From Pholiota molesta (Eukaryota > Basidiomycota > Agaricomycetes > Agaricales > Strophariaceae): a DNA stretch of 64,000 bases. The notes under the pieces were generated by a model. The model ran no database searches. It was not told where the DNA came from and saw nothing but the letters and a program-made list of their open reading frames with translations. Numbering within the stretch: position 1 is the first letter of the stretch; the number at the start of each line of letters is the position of its first letter. Position numbers and translations under genes: made by a program. Of the stretch, positions 25,974-37,666 are shown piece by piece. The stretch covers positions 1,116,001 through 1,180,000 of the forward strand of contig JACGCK010000005.1 in the NCBI GenBank assembly GCA_014925825.1, given 5' to 3'.

Positions 25974-26070
25974 CGTGGGAAATGCGCGGCATAGGATTTA
26001 AACTCAGAAAGTCCGGTCTCTCTATCGAGCTTTGTTCATAGAGAGGCCGGCCACCGGTCTAGGTGCAGCC
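25974..26070 (-). repeat. Right arm of the long inverted repeat
   Basis: This is the inverted partner of 25413-25514. It ends 16 bp before the PIK1 start codon, so it probably forms part of the PIK1 5' UTR or promoter. The two arms enclose about 460 bp without an ORF. Confidence 0.75.
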
Positions 26071-26085
26071 CTTCCAGGAGATGTC

Positions 26086-29000
26086 ATGTCCTCCCATGCC
26101 CTGCTCCTCCGCCTCTTCCTTTCCTCGTCCTTCTTCTCTGTCCATGTCGCTCTCAAATATCTTCTATTATACGCGGACAACATAGGGATCACTTATTATC
26201 TCACCCGGAGACTTAGGGAGCTCGATATTCACGAATTACGCGATGTCTGGGGGTTTATCTGGTGAACAAAATGTTAACTCAATCAAAAGCGCGTATTTTG
26301 ACTGTATTATCTATGTAGCCACCTTCTCGTAACTAGACCTTCAAAATCTCGTGCGTTGGAATGCTTCGTTATCGAGATTGCACAACGGTCTACCCATATT
26401 GCATTAATCGTCAGTTCCTGATTCATCTGCTGGTCTTTTAACCTCACTGCTTATGGACTATCAACTAGACATTATGGTTTATGCAGGCTACTTTGAGTGA
26501 CCTTTCCATGCACCGCGATTCCCAGTCGTTCGCAATATGCCAGCGTGTCTTGCACAAGTGCCATGAAATAGTCTTCGGAGATCAACTCCTTCCGTCATCC
26601 TCTCCTTACTCAGGATTCAATCTTCCCGCATATGTGCGTCGTCGTAAGATTAAACACCATGCGGAACCTGTATTTGTCGGACTAGGTGTTCTCCTGGCTG
26701 GCGTACCTGCGATGCCCCAACTTGCCGACATTACAGGGCAGATCGCTATTGAACAGGGACGCGCAGAAGAGGAGGGTGATACGGCGAGAGGGTTTCAATC
26801 AAACGACGACGATGCGCCACATAGCGCCTCTTCTGGTTACTCGCAGCCCGATGAGATGGATGATCACGATGCTTCCTCAAGTCCCGAAGAAGATATCCCT
26901 CTCCCTCCTCCGCCAAAGATCGTTGAACCTGCAATCGTCAGACCTCTTGGGCGTAGACGTACCTTAGGAGCTCAAACCCTTCCTGCGCTTCCCCTTCACC
27001 TCCAAACCATTCGTAAACCAAGATTATCTGAATCTGATCCACTAGGTCAACTGGATTCCGAAATAAATGGAATGCCTTTCCAGTCTTCGCCCTCTCTTCC
27101 TTCAGCGCGAACACCGTCACGCACCGCAGCTGTCAATAAAGCCGATCTGCTTTTAGAGAAGTATAATGACCAGGCTCAAATGCACCTACTAAGAGGTCAT
27201 TATTATCTATCCGAGGTTCGTTTGTTTCTCGTTCAATAGCTCTATGGTTTTGAAATTCTACAAGGTTCAATTTCTGCTCAGCCTTGAAAACATTTGCAAT
27301 CGGCTTGTCATTGTGCCAAAGCCTGCGCGAGTATCAGCACTTCGAGCAGAGCTAACAGCCCTGAATCATAAACTTCCGGCTGAGGTATCGCCTATCATTT
27401 GCCTGTAAAAATACCCGTTCTCATCAATTTGTAGGTATGTATGCCTATGTGGTGCTCATCATCGGACAGTACAATTGGCCGCAGTGTTCCTACTCCACAT
27501 CACCGAATAGTGCGAATTCCTCCTGGCGAAGCTGTGGTTCTGAACTCAGCTGAACGGGCGCCTTATCTACTGCTAATTGAAATTCTGAACGACGACCTTG
27601 ACTTTGATCCGTCAAAAAGAGCTAACAAGGACATTCTACGGAAAGTAGTGACGAAAGAAGTCGAACAACGAGGTGGCTGGTCAGATTTTGGTCTTTCTTC
27701 CAGTACTATCCGGAAAGATACGCTGCCTGATCCCGTTGGCCCGTCAACAATACCCTCCGCTATTGGTCCTCTGACAGTCGGGTCATCCACTCCCACTTTC
27801 TCAAATGACGACGAAGAAATCGATCTGGTAGAACAACTCTTTGGCGATGATCAACCCCTCCGATCTCGTGTACTGGATATCGATGATTCTATTGTTCTAC
27901 CGCCTACTCCCAAGAACAGGGAGCTTGATATGGTCGCCTGGGCTCGCTCTTCGCCACATTTATCGCAGCAATTCGACGACCTAAGATTAAGAACACCAGC
28001 GCCTCAACACTTCTCTCCTCACTCAATCAGTAGAGCTAATTCAATATCACCATCGCATTCACAGATGTCCCATATCGAAAGTGAAACTGCTCATACGATT
28101 TCTCTGGACGAATATTCGGAACGGATGCGTACTGCAGCTATTATGCTGGCGCAGCTAAACGCAGATCAATTTCGGGAACAGATGCCAGCAACGCCAAAAA
28201 GCGGAATGTCCCGGTCGGACAACATACTAGATCGCTCTGGTGCGTGAATACATGTTAGTCATGAATAATTCTCAGATGGGATTCCATAGGGAGACAAGGT
28301 AGCTCTGGCCCCAGTGAAGTCCCTCAGCCGATGGCGAGTCGCATGAAGCTTGGTCGTGCAGAGGCTCAAGCTATCCGCGATCGCATCATGAAAGAGATGC
28401 TTTCTCTAGAGGAAGAGCGAATGGAGAGAATGAAGGGAAGTGAAGGTGATGCCATGATACGCGGAAGTGTCGTGAGTGGAAGCAGCAAATCCGCCGAAGA
28501 CGAGGGAATTATTCGCCGTGAGCTGAACAAGGTGGATCCTTCTGCTGTCATTTTCAGTGAATCTTGGGCCGCCAAGAAGGTAGACTGTCTATTGGATTGA
28601 ACACGTACCAGTATTGCTGATATATTTACACGTAGGGTCGAATACGACATGGCTCTCCATATGGACACCTCGGTAGGTTGATTCGTTATTGCCATTATCA
28701 GATGAGTGTAATCAACTCTACCAGCTAATTGGGAATGTGTTTCTGTAATCATCAAGACTGGCGGCGACCTACGCCAAGAACAACTTGCTGTACAGCTTAT
28801 CCGCGAATTCCAACAGATTTGGGCAGAAGAAAAATGCTCTTGTTGGGTGAAATAGTATGCCGCCTTTCTTAATTTTGTGACTGAATTCCACTGATTTGCT
28901 TCATAGCTTCCGTATCCTTATTACTGGCTCTCAATCAGGGCTTGTTGAGACTATTACAGACGCCGTTTCAATACATTCAATCAAAAAGGCGGAGTATGCG

Positions 29001-29882
29001 AAACGCTTAGCCAGCGGAAGACTCGGACACGTAACCTTAATGGACCACTTTGTATCTGTTCGTATTAACCACCCACGATGTTAGTTGAAACTTCTGACCG
29101 TTCTTGGCGTCTAGACATATGGCGAGCCATCTTCTGCCAAATTCGCAAGAGCGCAAAAGAATTTTGCGAAATCATTAGCAGGTGATTGAACATTTCAATA
29201 CCATGCCACTTCCAAATTCATGTGTTTGACAGGTTATTCCATTGTAACCTATCTTCTTCAAGTCAAAGATCGACATAATGGCAACATCCTGATCGACCGC
29301 GACGGTCACTTGATTCATATAGATTTTGGATTTATCTTGAGCAATACTCCGGGAAACATCGGCTTTGAAGCAGCTCCGTTCAAGTTCCCTCCTGAATATG
29401 TGGAAGTCTTGGGAGGCGTCACCGGACCCGCTTTCCTTGAGTTCAAAGCGCTTTTCCGTGAAGGTTTCGAGGCCGCGCGGAAGCATTGTGATCGCATCAT
29501 CAGTATGTTGCTTACGCCTGCCATACCTGCTTGCTATTGAATACCTTTTCGTTCAGCTTTGGTCGAGCTGATGCAAAAAGGTGACCTTAACAGTATTGTT
29601 CCGCGGAATTATGCCTAAGTTTTGCATTATCACGATAGACTCAATGCTACCTTGCTTCGCAATCTCTGGGGATCAGACTGCGAATCAACTTCGAGAACGA
29701 TTCCAGCCGACATTAACGCATGCTTTGGTTGGCGACTACATTAATAGGCTTATTGACAGTTCGCTCGGGTCCAATTGGACAAGACTATACGACTCGGTAT
29801 GCTCTCATGAATCGCTTATTGGAACGCAATTTTTTGACTTCATCGATCGCAGTACCAATACTACTCACAATCTATATTGTAA
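26086..29882 (+). CDS. PIK1: Phosphatidylinositol 4-kinase Pik1 (PI4K beta)
   Basis: Pik1 makes PI4P at the Golgi and in the nucleus and is needed for secretion. The start gives MSSHALLLRLFLSSSFFSVH. The N-terminal lipid-kinase-unique region continues across introns as ICHLLVTRPSKSRALECFV and ITLWFMQATLSDLS. A long low-complexity middle follows, then QAQMHLLRGHYYLSEVQFLL and HRIVRIPPGEAVVLNS. The catalytic domain has IIKTGGDLRQEQLAVQLI, DRHNGNILIDRDGH (catalytic loop, DRHNGN) and HIDFGFILSNTPG (activation loop, DFG). It ends NWTRLYDSYQYYSQSIL with TAA at 29880-29882. All splices I checked keep the frame. It is convergent with the first GT15 gene (194 bp). Confidence 0.93.
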
Positions 29883-30076
29883 TCACGGATACCCGAATCA
29901 TTATTTTATGCACTTCCTGAGTCAATAACATCATGGCATGGTGCATTAAGGACGGATTTATCCATAGAATTTACCCCTCTTGGGGGTCAAATAATTAGAG
30001 ATATCTGGGCAGTGGTAAGTATGTACTAAGCTACAATGTCGGTCTATTCCTGTGGTTGTATGTACGGGGGCCTTGA

Positions 30077-31896
30077 TCATGCAAACAATTTGTCGTATCT
30101 GTTTAGGCATGAGTACCATTCGTAGTCTAGACGCAAGAACATCAATCAAGCATATAATCATGATCAATCGGGCGACATACCGAAGTTCTGTGTGGAATCA
30201 CACCAGCATTTTCCTCGTTTGTGTGATTCTCCTTGTGGGCAATGCTGGAAAGGTTCATGTCGGTATCCGATATCGTTGAAGAAATGCTGGAAAAATGTAA
30301 GCCGAGATCAACATTTCGCTGGGAATATCACCTACAATTTGATCCTTCTTGGCAAAAAGAGCAGCTCCGATGCTATGTACAGGAGCATCACCCCATCGTT
30401 CATAGTAGAAACCACCCTTTTCATCAAGGAAATCAAAGAACTTGGAGTATCCTTCACCTCTCCAGAGGTCCAAGTTGCCGATCTCAAAATTACTCCAGAC
30501 TGGATGACTATCAGACACCAAAAGGATTGCACATATCTTGGAAACTCACAATGGCATCGGTTGTACGTCTCGCCTCCGTCGTCAGAGATGAATTGCATGG
30601 CGTTATCTGGTTCGACGAGGTCTGGATGTGTCTGTATGAATTCTAAAAATAGAACCATCAAGAAAAGACAGCTTCAAGGATCAAAATTCGCGAACCTTTC
30701 ACAGTTTTCCAAAGTGTTGGAATGGTGGCTTCGTATTCATAGAGGGAAACAGTGAAACCTAATTTTTTTGGGGGATCAATTTCAAATATATACGGAGAAT
30801 AACCTTGGATACTCACCATACATCTTGTTCTGGTCTTGCATAATTAGGAAGGGGTCATAGTCAAGGTCACAGAAGAACTTGACGTCAGGTCTGCGCAACA
30901 CTCAGTAAAAATAAATTTTGAATGGAAATACAGGACAACTTACTCCACTCTAAGGAGAATCATTCAGCCCATCTTATCGTTACAAGAAGTAGGCAATATC
31001 AAGAAAACTCACCTCCAGTAATATTGGAAAGGTTTCAATAGTTCGTGGCGATAGAAGAACTATGGATAAGGATGCCGTTCAGTTCTATGAATAACGAGCA
31101 TTGCTAGACACGGGCAACTTACGCCGGAGTTGTATCTACACATGTTGCGGTATGGGACACTACCTATATTCAAAGAGCCATATCTTTGAGATGGCGCACC
31201 CAGGGCCTGGATAAAACAATAACAAACCTCCATAAATGACATTATCCTTGACCATTTGGTTACGGGCTTCAGTGGCCTTGGCTTCATCAATATGAGGTGG
31301 TTGCACCCAATGTTCATTTGGAATGAGGCCAAACTGAACATTGGAATCTGTTAGCTCAGTGACACGCCTATATGTTTCAGATGTGTTGAGCAAAGGAAAG
31401 GGTCTTTTGTATGTGAACAACACATACTTCTTGAAGTTGTCCTCGAAAGGCAGTTCATTCAGGAAAACGTAGGGGTAGTGGAACTGTTTGTTGAACCGAT
31501 CTTCTAGCTGCTTCATGCTGCTTACAACACCGTTTAGGTCCCCGTTTCGCGCTAGAACCAGGTTTTTTGATAAGACATCGGCGTTCATTTTACACGACAA
31601 CACCGACCTAGCATAACGATGGCTGCATTTGCTTTGCGACCTTGTGGTGAAGTAGCGTTGGGAGAGCTGCGGTAGTCTTCGGATATTGGGACCTTGTAGG
31701 GAGGCTCGGCGCCTGAGCCTACGACTTTGGACTTGATTTTGGCAAGGGACGTTGCACGTCCGTAGTCTTCATTAGAGAAGCTGACAATATAGTGCAAACT
31801 TATCTGTGCCCTGGGTTAGAAGAAAATATAGAGCTCGCGGAGGACACGCACTAGGATGGCCAGCACAAGAAAAACATATCGCATGGGAGTCATCAT
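30077..31896 (-). CDS. GT15 alpha-1,2-mannosyltransferase (Kre2/Mnt1/Ktr family), copy 1
   Basis: The family members are type II Golgi proteins that extend O- and N-linked mannans from GDP-mannose. The first exon encodes the signal anchor [16 protein letters not shown]. The lumenal part has [112 protein letters not shown] and [16 protein letters not shown]. These are the conserved GT15 blocks. The last exon gives [16 protein letters not shown] and TGA at 30077-30079. The frame is intact. The gene lies directly downstream of, and on the same strand as, a second GT15 gene. Confidence 0.92.
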
Positions 31897-32475
31897 CTTG
31901 ACTGAAAACAAAAAGGATGGAGTAGACAAGGGGCCGAGGCCTTAGCGTAGAGACGCAAAGCAGGTAGCGCCAGAGAGTGAGGGGCGGCTACGTTGAGAAA
32001 GAGAAGGGCAGACGTTGGAGAGCATCGCACTGCCGCCTTAGGATCACATTTAGCATGCATTACGTAAGTGACAACCTGATCATCACTTGGAGCCGCCGTC
32101 CCCTGTGCTGCGCTTTCTCAAGTTTTTTTTTTTTTTCGCGCGTCCGTACGCACGGCGGCCGACCATTTCGCCGAGGTTGTTCTCCTGTCAAAAAGGTCTT
32201 TTCCACAAATTACCGAGTACTGAACTAATTGTATGAACGACACGAGATGGCACAACTGACACGCACCGCTTGCACACCGCCAGACACCGATAAGATTAAA
32301 AATAGATTGATCACGTCCGAGTGGCACGCAAGTGGAACACACTCGATTCAACTTCGAAGAAGATAATTCTGAGAACTACATTAAATAATGAGTAGTTGTA
32401 TGCTATAGTGTCCATTGCAGAGCAGCACAGAGACATGGCAATCAATGTAAATGAATACAATATGACGGAAAATAT
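31897..32475. other. Intergenic between the two GT15 genes
   Basis: These 579 bp hold no gene. They contain the upstream region of copy 1 and the 3' UTR of copy 2. A run of twelve or so T residues begins near 32121. No repeat shared with the other GT15 promoter was seen. Confidence 0.5.
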
Positions 32476-34364
32476 CTAGTGTGAAAACAAGTCCTCGTAT
32501 TTTCTAATGCACGAATTCTGGGCATAGTCTAAAAAAAGAATCCATTAGAGGTAAGAAAGAAGGTCTATATATCATATACGTACCAAAACTATCATTAGGA
32601 TCACAAGAGCACCGACCGTCAATCCAATCATTACCAGTGGGACAGTGCTGGAATGGGTCGTGTCTGTATCCGATGTCCCGGAAAAAGTGAAGCTGATCTT
32701 TCCGCGCGAACAATGCAGCGGCGATGCTATGCACAGGTGCATCTCCCCATCTCTGTGATTTGTGTGAAGCAGATAAGTAAGGAGGCTTTTACGCATACCG
32801 ATCGCGACAGACCTCGTAGTAAAATCCACCCTTCGTTTCTAGATAATCGAAGAATTTTTGGTATGCTTCTCCTCGCCATAAGTCCATGTCCGCAATCTCG
32901 AAATTGCTCCAGACTACGAGCAATGAATGTAAAGATATGCAGAATGATGATTGGAAGTGTAAAACGTACAATGACATAGATTATAAGTTTCGCCTCCGTT
33001 ATCTGATAGATATTCCATGGAATTATTTTGGTTGATGTATTCAGGATGATCTCTGATGAATTCTATTCCAGATTTTTTTTTTGAAAACATCACAATCGAG
33101 TATGCTGTAGAGACAACAACGAACATACCTTTAACAGCACTCCACAGTGTAGGTATCGTGGCTTCCCATTCAACCAACGATATCGTGAAGCCTGAAATAG
33201 CAAATGCTCAACATTGAACAGGTATCAACGAACATATAACCTACCGTATACTTTATCATTATTTTGCATGAATTTAAATGGATCGTAATTCATATCGCAA
33301 AAGAATTTCACATCCGGTCTGCAGAACTCGTAGATCAGCATGCTGTGTAGAATATATTAATTTCACACTTACTCGACTCTGTTATAATATTAATATCTAT
33401 CGCAACATGAAATATATGGGACGCACCTCCAGTAGTACCGATACGGTTTTAGAAGTTCGTGTTTGAAAAAGAACTGCAGCAAAGCATATGTGATCATCAT
33501 TTTTAGCAAGGGAATTTGAGAAGTCATACCCCAGAATTAAACCGACACATATTCCTATATCTATAAGAGATTAGGAATCGCGGCCAATGCATCCTGTAAA
33601 TCCACGCTTCAATCACAAAAGAAAAAAATCACTTACGGTACGCTGCCTGAAGGGGCATCAAATTTGAAGTCAGCCAACTGTGGGAGATAGCATTCATATA
33701 CACGGCTCACCAGCATATATTATCCCCTGCGCCATCATGCGCAACCGTCCTTCAATGGCCTTTTCTTCGTCGATCCATGAGGGTTGGTGCCAATGTTCAG
33801 CCTGTATCTGTCCAAAGTAAATGGGAGCGTCGGTCAGGACACTGACGCGCCTGTGGGACGTGAATTTCTTTAGTCAACCGAAAAACAGTGTTATGATTAT
33901 TACATTTTGAATTCATCTGTGAACGGTTCTTCGTTCAATAACACCCATGGATAACCGTGCCTTTTATTGAAGCGGTCCTCCATTTGCTGTATGCTTGAAA
34001 CAGCGCCGTTGATGTCGTTGTTCCGACACAAAAAGACAAACGTCGCATTTACTCTATCGAAAGCAGGGTCTGAGGCGAGTTTGATGGGGAGTGAGACGTT
34101 AGATGAAGTATCTAGTTGGTCTGTTGTAGCTGTGGAATTTCCATAGAATTTTGAGAGTCCCAGATGATTGCCTAGCTGTGTGAAGCTTGGCAGCGGGGTA
34201 TATGTCTTGAATACGACAGTCAAGAGGTAATGCAGGCTTATCTAAAATGTGTTTGAGCTCTGCAAGGAGTAAAACACTCACACCAGAGGGCTTACAACGA
34301 AGACAAAGACCAGAAAGATTATGCGTCTCGGCGACAGCTGCAGAGAGGGAAGTAGAGTACCCAT
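32476..34364 (-). CDS. GT15 alpha-1,2-mannosyltransferase (Kre2/Mnt1/Ktr family), copy 2
   Basis: This is a paralogue of the adjacent GT15 gene in the same orientation. The signal anchor is MGTLLPSLQLSPRR followed by IIFLVFVFVVSPL. Conserved blocks include RVNATFVFLCRNNDINGAVS, MEDRFNKRHGYPWVLLNEEP, AEHWHQPSWIDEEKA, NSMEYLSDNGGETYNLCH, NFEIADMDLWRGEAYQKFF, ETKGGFYYE and FFRDIGYRHDPFQHCP. The C terminus, DYAQNSCIRKYEDLFSH (TAG at 32476-32478), replaces the usual DYEWYSC seen in copy 1. The predicted stem between anchor and catalytic domain is longer than in copy 1. Copies are clearly diverged, so the duplication is old. Substrate and linkage cannot be told from sequence. Confidence 0.9.
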
Positions 34365-34726
34365 AGTGCGAAGGTTGAAACAGGATATGGGCAGAATTGT
34401 AAACCATATTGAGAGCTGCGCAGGAATCCTTAGATCGATCTATGATCGTAACCTAGCTATCCGTCAAATTTTGAATCTGACTGTACTCAGACAAGTGGAG
34501 ACCGCGGCAGGATCGGGGCTGGAAGAAATGCGGAATGAATGATCCGTTCATAGTCGGTTTATTGGACGCAGCGATGGACCATTTTGGCGTTTATTGGACG
34601 CAGACATACAGAAACCGGGTGTAAGATGGTGTGGCGGCGAGTGACGTGATGTTACCATATTCGAGCTTTGGCCGTGTTTGGCACAATTTTCGTCTTGCCA
34701 CCGTTGCAGTTAACTCTCTCTTCGTC
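34365..34726. promoter_or_regulatory. Divergent promoter of GT15 copy 2 and TOM40
   Basis: These 362 bp separate two opposite start codons. They contain an exact 15-bp direct repeat with a CCAAT box (see separate entry). No gene is seen. Confidence 0.6.
34557..34603 (+). promoter_or_regulatory. Direct repeat containing two CCAAT boxes
   Basis: The 15-mer GTTTATTGGACGCAG occurs at 34557-34571 and again at 34589-34603, a 32-bp period. Each copy holds ATTGG, the reverse of CCAAT, which the HAP2/3/5 complex binds in fungi. They lie 124-170 bp upstream of the TOM40 start. The link to HAP control is an inference. Confidence 0.6.
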
Positions 34727-35995
34727 ATGGCCTCTCCCTCCCTACTCGAAAAGGACGCGCTCCCTTCCACTAATGCGCACACCACTCCTATAGTACCTTC
34801 TTACTTTACTCCCGTCTCCCCATTCTTTAATGCTTACGACCGCATTACGCGTTGGAGACAAGACCTCGGACTCCCATATCCTGGTTCAGTTGAAAACACA
34901 CAGAAGGAAGTCAAGGGTATGTATTTTCATATTTGCTTCCATTCAATACCAGCTCAACTGTGATGCAGCCACTCATCTGACGAACTATATCTTCGATGGA
35001 GCCCGCGCCGACCTCACCAAGAACCTTTCATTCGACCCACTGTTCCAATTGACGCACTCGTTTGTCCTCGGCTCATCAGTGCAGCCTGCGTCATACAGTC
35101 TGGGGGTGACTTTTGCGCGCGAGAATGTACTTGTTTTGTCTATGTGTCCGAAGTTAGATACTTATTCGTCCAGCTCTTCCTCCAAGGTACAATGGACCAT
35201 GAAGGCAGCGTGAACGCGCGTTTCAATCATGGTTGGACCGCAAACAATATCTTCAAGGCTCAGGCTCAAGTGAGTATCACTATTTTAACATAATAGATAT
35301 TCACGAACATATCTTCGTTAGCTTTCCCAACAAGCCGGCCATAATATGATCCAATTGGAGCATGATTTCATCGGAACTGACTACCATCTCAACTTCAAAG
35401 CCGTCAACCCCTCTCCCGCAGACGGCAGCGGTGTCTACATTGGCAGCTACCTCCAATCTATCACGAAAAACCTGGCGCTTGGTGTAGAGTCCCTTTACCA
35501 GCGTGCCGCCCAAAATAGCGACTTGGCAAACTCTTACCTCGCCAAGGTCACCAGCACTGATAAGAGCTGGATTGCTACCGCTCAAGTTCAGCCTCAGGGT
35601 GTTCTCCAGGCAACATATTGGCAGAAGCTGAGCGAAAAAGTTGAGGTCGCTGCTGATTTGCAAGTCATCAATGCCCCCACCCGTCGCGATGCCATTGCAA
35701 CATTAGGAGCTCGTTATGATTTCCGAGCTGCTCAGTTCAGAGCTCAAGTCGACTCAACCGGAAAGGTGTCAGCATTGCTTGAGCAGCGTTTCGTCCCCGC
35801 TTTCGCCTTCCTCGTATCAGGGGAGATTGACCACTTCAAGGTAAGTCGTATCTTAATGTATATTTTGAACTATAAGTTAAAAAACTCTTTTTCTAGAACA
35901 ACGCTAAAGTTGGTGTTGGTATCATGATCGAGAGCAGTTCCTTGTCACCTGAAGAGATGGCAGCACTGGCCGCCCAACAGCAACCACAGCTATAA
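34727..35995 (+). CDS. TOM40: Mitochondrial import channel Tom40
   Basis: Tom40 is the beta-barrel pore of the TOM complex in the outer mitochondrial membrane, through which nearly all nuclear-encoded mitochondrial proteins pass. The start MASPSLLEKDALPS leads to PFFNAYDRITRWRQDLGLPY and PGSVENTQKEVK, the family's N-terminal signature. The barrel part contains FDGARADLTKNLSFDPLFQL, THSFVLGSS and SYSLGVTFARENLFLQGTMD. It continues DHEGSVNARFNHGW and LEQRFVPAFAFLVSGEIDHFK. Splicing out gtacttgtt...cgtccag near 35130 is needed for this reading. The end is ALAAQQQPQL with TAA at 35993-35995. It differs from VDAC in lacking the short VDAC N-terminal helix and having the longer Tom40 N terminus. 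Confidence 0.92.
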
Positions 35996-36343
35996 GCGCT
36001 CCCCCTCCCCACATATTTTAATTTATCGTAGACTATTCTTTGCTTTACATGTGGTTGTTTGACACATAATCAACACTCAGGCTTTCGGGAAACTGCTTCA
36101 GGTGTTATTTTGTCAGTTGGCCTTTTGTCCTCTGATAAGTTGTGCATCCTCGTACTGTAGCCCTTCGCAATCTCCACTCACGTTCACGAAATGTACTTAC
36201 GAATTGTTATATGCATGACGTCAGCACAAACGTGTTTGATTGACCTATTTATCGTGTGCATGTGGGCTTCTGTAAACGGTCGCGCGCAGGTTGTCGATCC
36301 ATTTCACTGTCCAAGCTCTTTCTAGTGTCCTCTGAAAACCGTT
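35996..36343. other. Intergenic between TOM40 and the ABC ATPase
   Basis: This 348-bp gap holds the TOM40 3' UTR and the ABC gene promoter. The only distinct motif seen is a perfect TGACGTCA at 36216-36223. Confidence 0.5.
36216..36223. promoter_or_regulatory. CRE-like bZIP site TGACGTCA
   Basis: A perfect 8-bp palindrome of the ATF/CREB (bZIP) type lies 121 bp upstream of the ABC ATPase start codon. One match can occur by chance in a window of this size, so function is only a suggestion. Confidence 0.4.
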
Positions 36344-37388
36344 ATGGCAAAATTGATCCTCGAATCAAAAGATATCACTTGCTCTCTGGAGAAGGGTTCG
36401 AATATCTTTTCCGATGTGGCCTTCAGAGTACACGAAGGTGAGTAATTATTATGTTGCGGGAATTATACCCAGTAAACGCCATTACTAACCGAGGCTTCCC
36501 TTGGTTAACTTCCAGGCGATATCCTTGTATTGCAAGGAAGAAGTGGTTCGGGGAAGTCTACTTTGTTAAAATGCATCGCAAACCTGATTGCCCATTCGGG
36601 GAGCATCAAATATCGGGGAAGGTACGTCAGTACCTCATGCACTTACTACACACCCCTTGCGTATTTACACCAATGCCGCTCATCTAGTACACCCCTAGAG
36701 TATGGTGGGTCTCTGATTCCCGCAGATAATTTACACCGAGTGCTCATTCTGTGCTTAATTACATCAGGTATACCAGCTTACAGGACCCGAATCATGTATG
36801 TTCCCCAGCGGCCATCTCTCCTCCCCGGTTCGCCATCCGACTTTTTAATCGCAGTCAAGAACCTTCAGGTGCATCAGATGCTCATCCGCGACAAGGGCGG
36901 GGATACGGCGGACGATGTGATCCAACGCGCCATCAAAGTCGGCCAGGCGTGGGGGATCCCGCCAGAGCTTTGGACTCGCGATTGGATGAAATTGAGTGGA
37001 GGTGAGGGACAAAGGATCCTGATCGCTGCGGCGCTGGCCATTAACACTGCTGAAGTTCTCCTCCTGGACGGTATGTTTGCTTTATTTTAAAACTGAAGGA
37101 AAGAGATGAATGCTTGTTGACATTTGGCTCCTTGGCAATTACTTTTTTCGAATAGAACCGACATCCGCATTGGATGCTGAAAGTTCGCTGCTGGTCGAGG
37201 AGTACATATTGGACAAGGTCCACTCAGCGGATACAACTTTAAAAGCTGTGATTTGGATAACCCACTCAGCTGAGCAAAGTAAACGAGTAGGAACGAGGTT
37301 CATCCACCTTTCAGCAGGAAGTTACTTCGAGACGGAGGAATACACTCCTCCCCCTTCCGCATACCCAATTACACCGGTCGGATACTGA
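36344..37388 (+). CDS. Stand-alone ABC-type ATPase (single nucleotide-binding domain)
   Basis: The product is one complete ABC ATPase domain without membrane segments, about 260 residues. It starts MAKLILESKDITCSLEKG. Motifs in order are Walker A GRSGSGKST, Q-loop MYVPQRPSLLPGS, signature LSGGEGQR, Walker B and glutamate LLLDEPTSALDAE, and H-loop WITHSAEQ. A 17-nt exon at 36688-36704 encodes STPLEYG. Another intron splits LLLD from EPTSA. The closest general type is the bacterial YbbL/FetA-like group of single-domain ABC ATPases, whose membrane partner is encoded separately. No such partner is seen in this window. Substrate and partner are unknown. Confidence 0.85.
36688..36704 (+). other. 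17-nt exon of the ABC ATPase gene
   Basis: The exon lies between the acceptor catctag and the donor gtgggt. It joins KYRG to GIPAYRTRI through STPLEY, which keeps the ABC domain in frame. Confidence 0.75.
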
Positions 37389-37562
37389 CCGAGCTTGATT
37401 TAGATAAATTTACGCCGTACTTATGGCTTATTTTTGTGTATATAATGGTTAACTGGTGGATTTTTTTTTACATAGGACCAATTTTTGATCAGAACAGAAG
37501 CTACAGAAACATTCGTACGAACAAGCTACTGTTACAAGCAGCTTTCTTTGATCCAATTATCC

Positions 37563-37587
37563 TTTTTTTTTTTTTTTTTTTTTTTTT
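37563..37587. repeat. Poly-T run (about 25 bases)
   Basis: An uninterrupted run of T lies 80 bp upstream of the tRNA gene and downstream of the ABC gene. Its true length is uncertain because such runs are hard to sequence. Confidence 0.9.
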
Positions 37588-37666
37588 GATATTGTCAGAA
37601 GTAGAAAGCAAGTGAAGCCAAGTACGCTCACGAGTCATGAAAATAACTGGTCAGTATATGCCATGT

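Noticed and set aside
34727..35995. VDAC/porin instead of Tom40
   Set aside because: The N-terminal PGSVENTQKEVK region and length match Tom40, and VDAC-specific motifs are absent.
37563..37587. Poly-T as the tail of a retroposed gene copy
   Set aside because: No coding homology or target-site duplication was found beside it; simple homopolymer slippage is enough.
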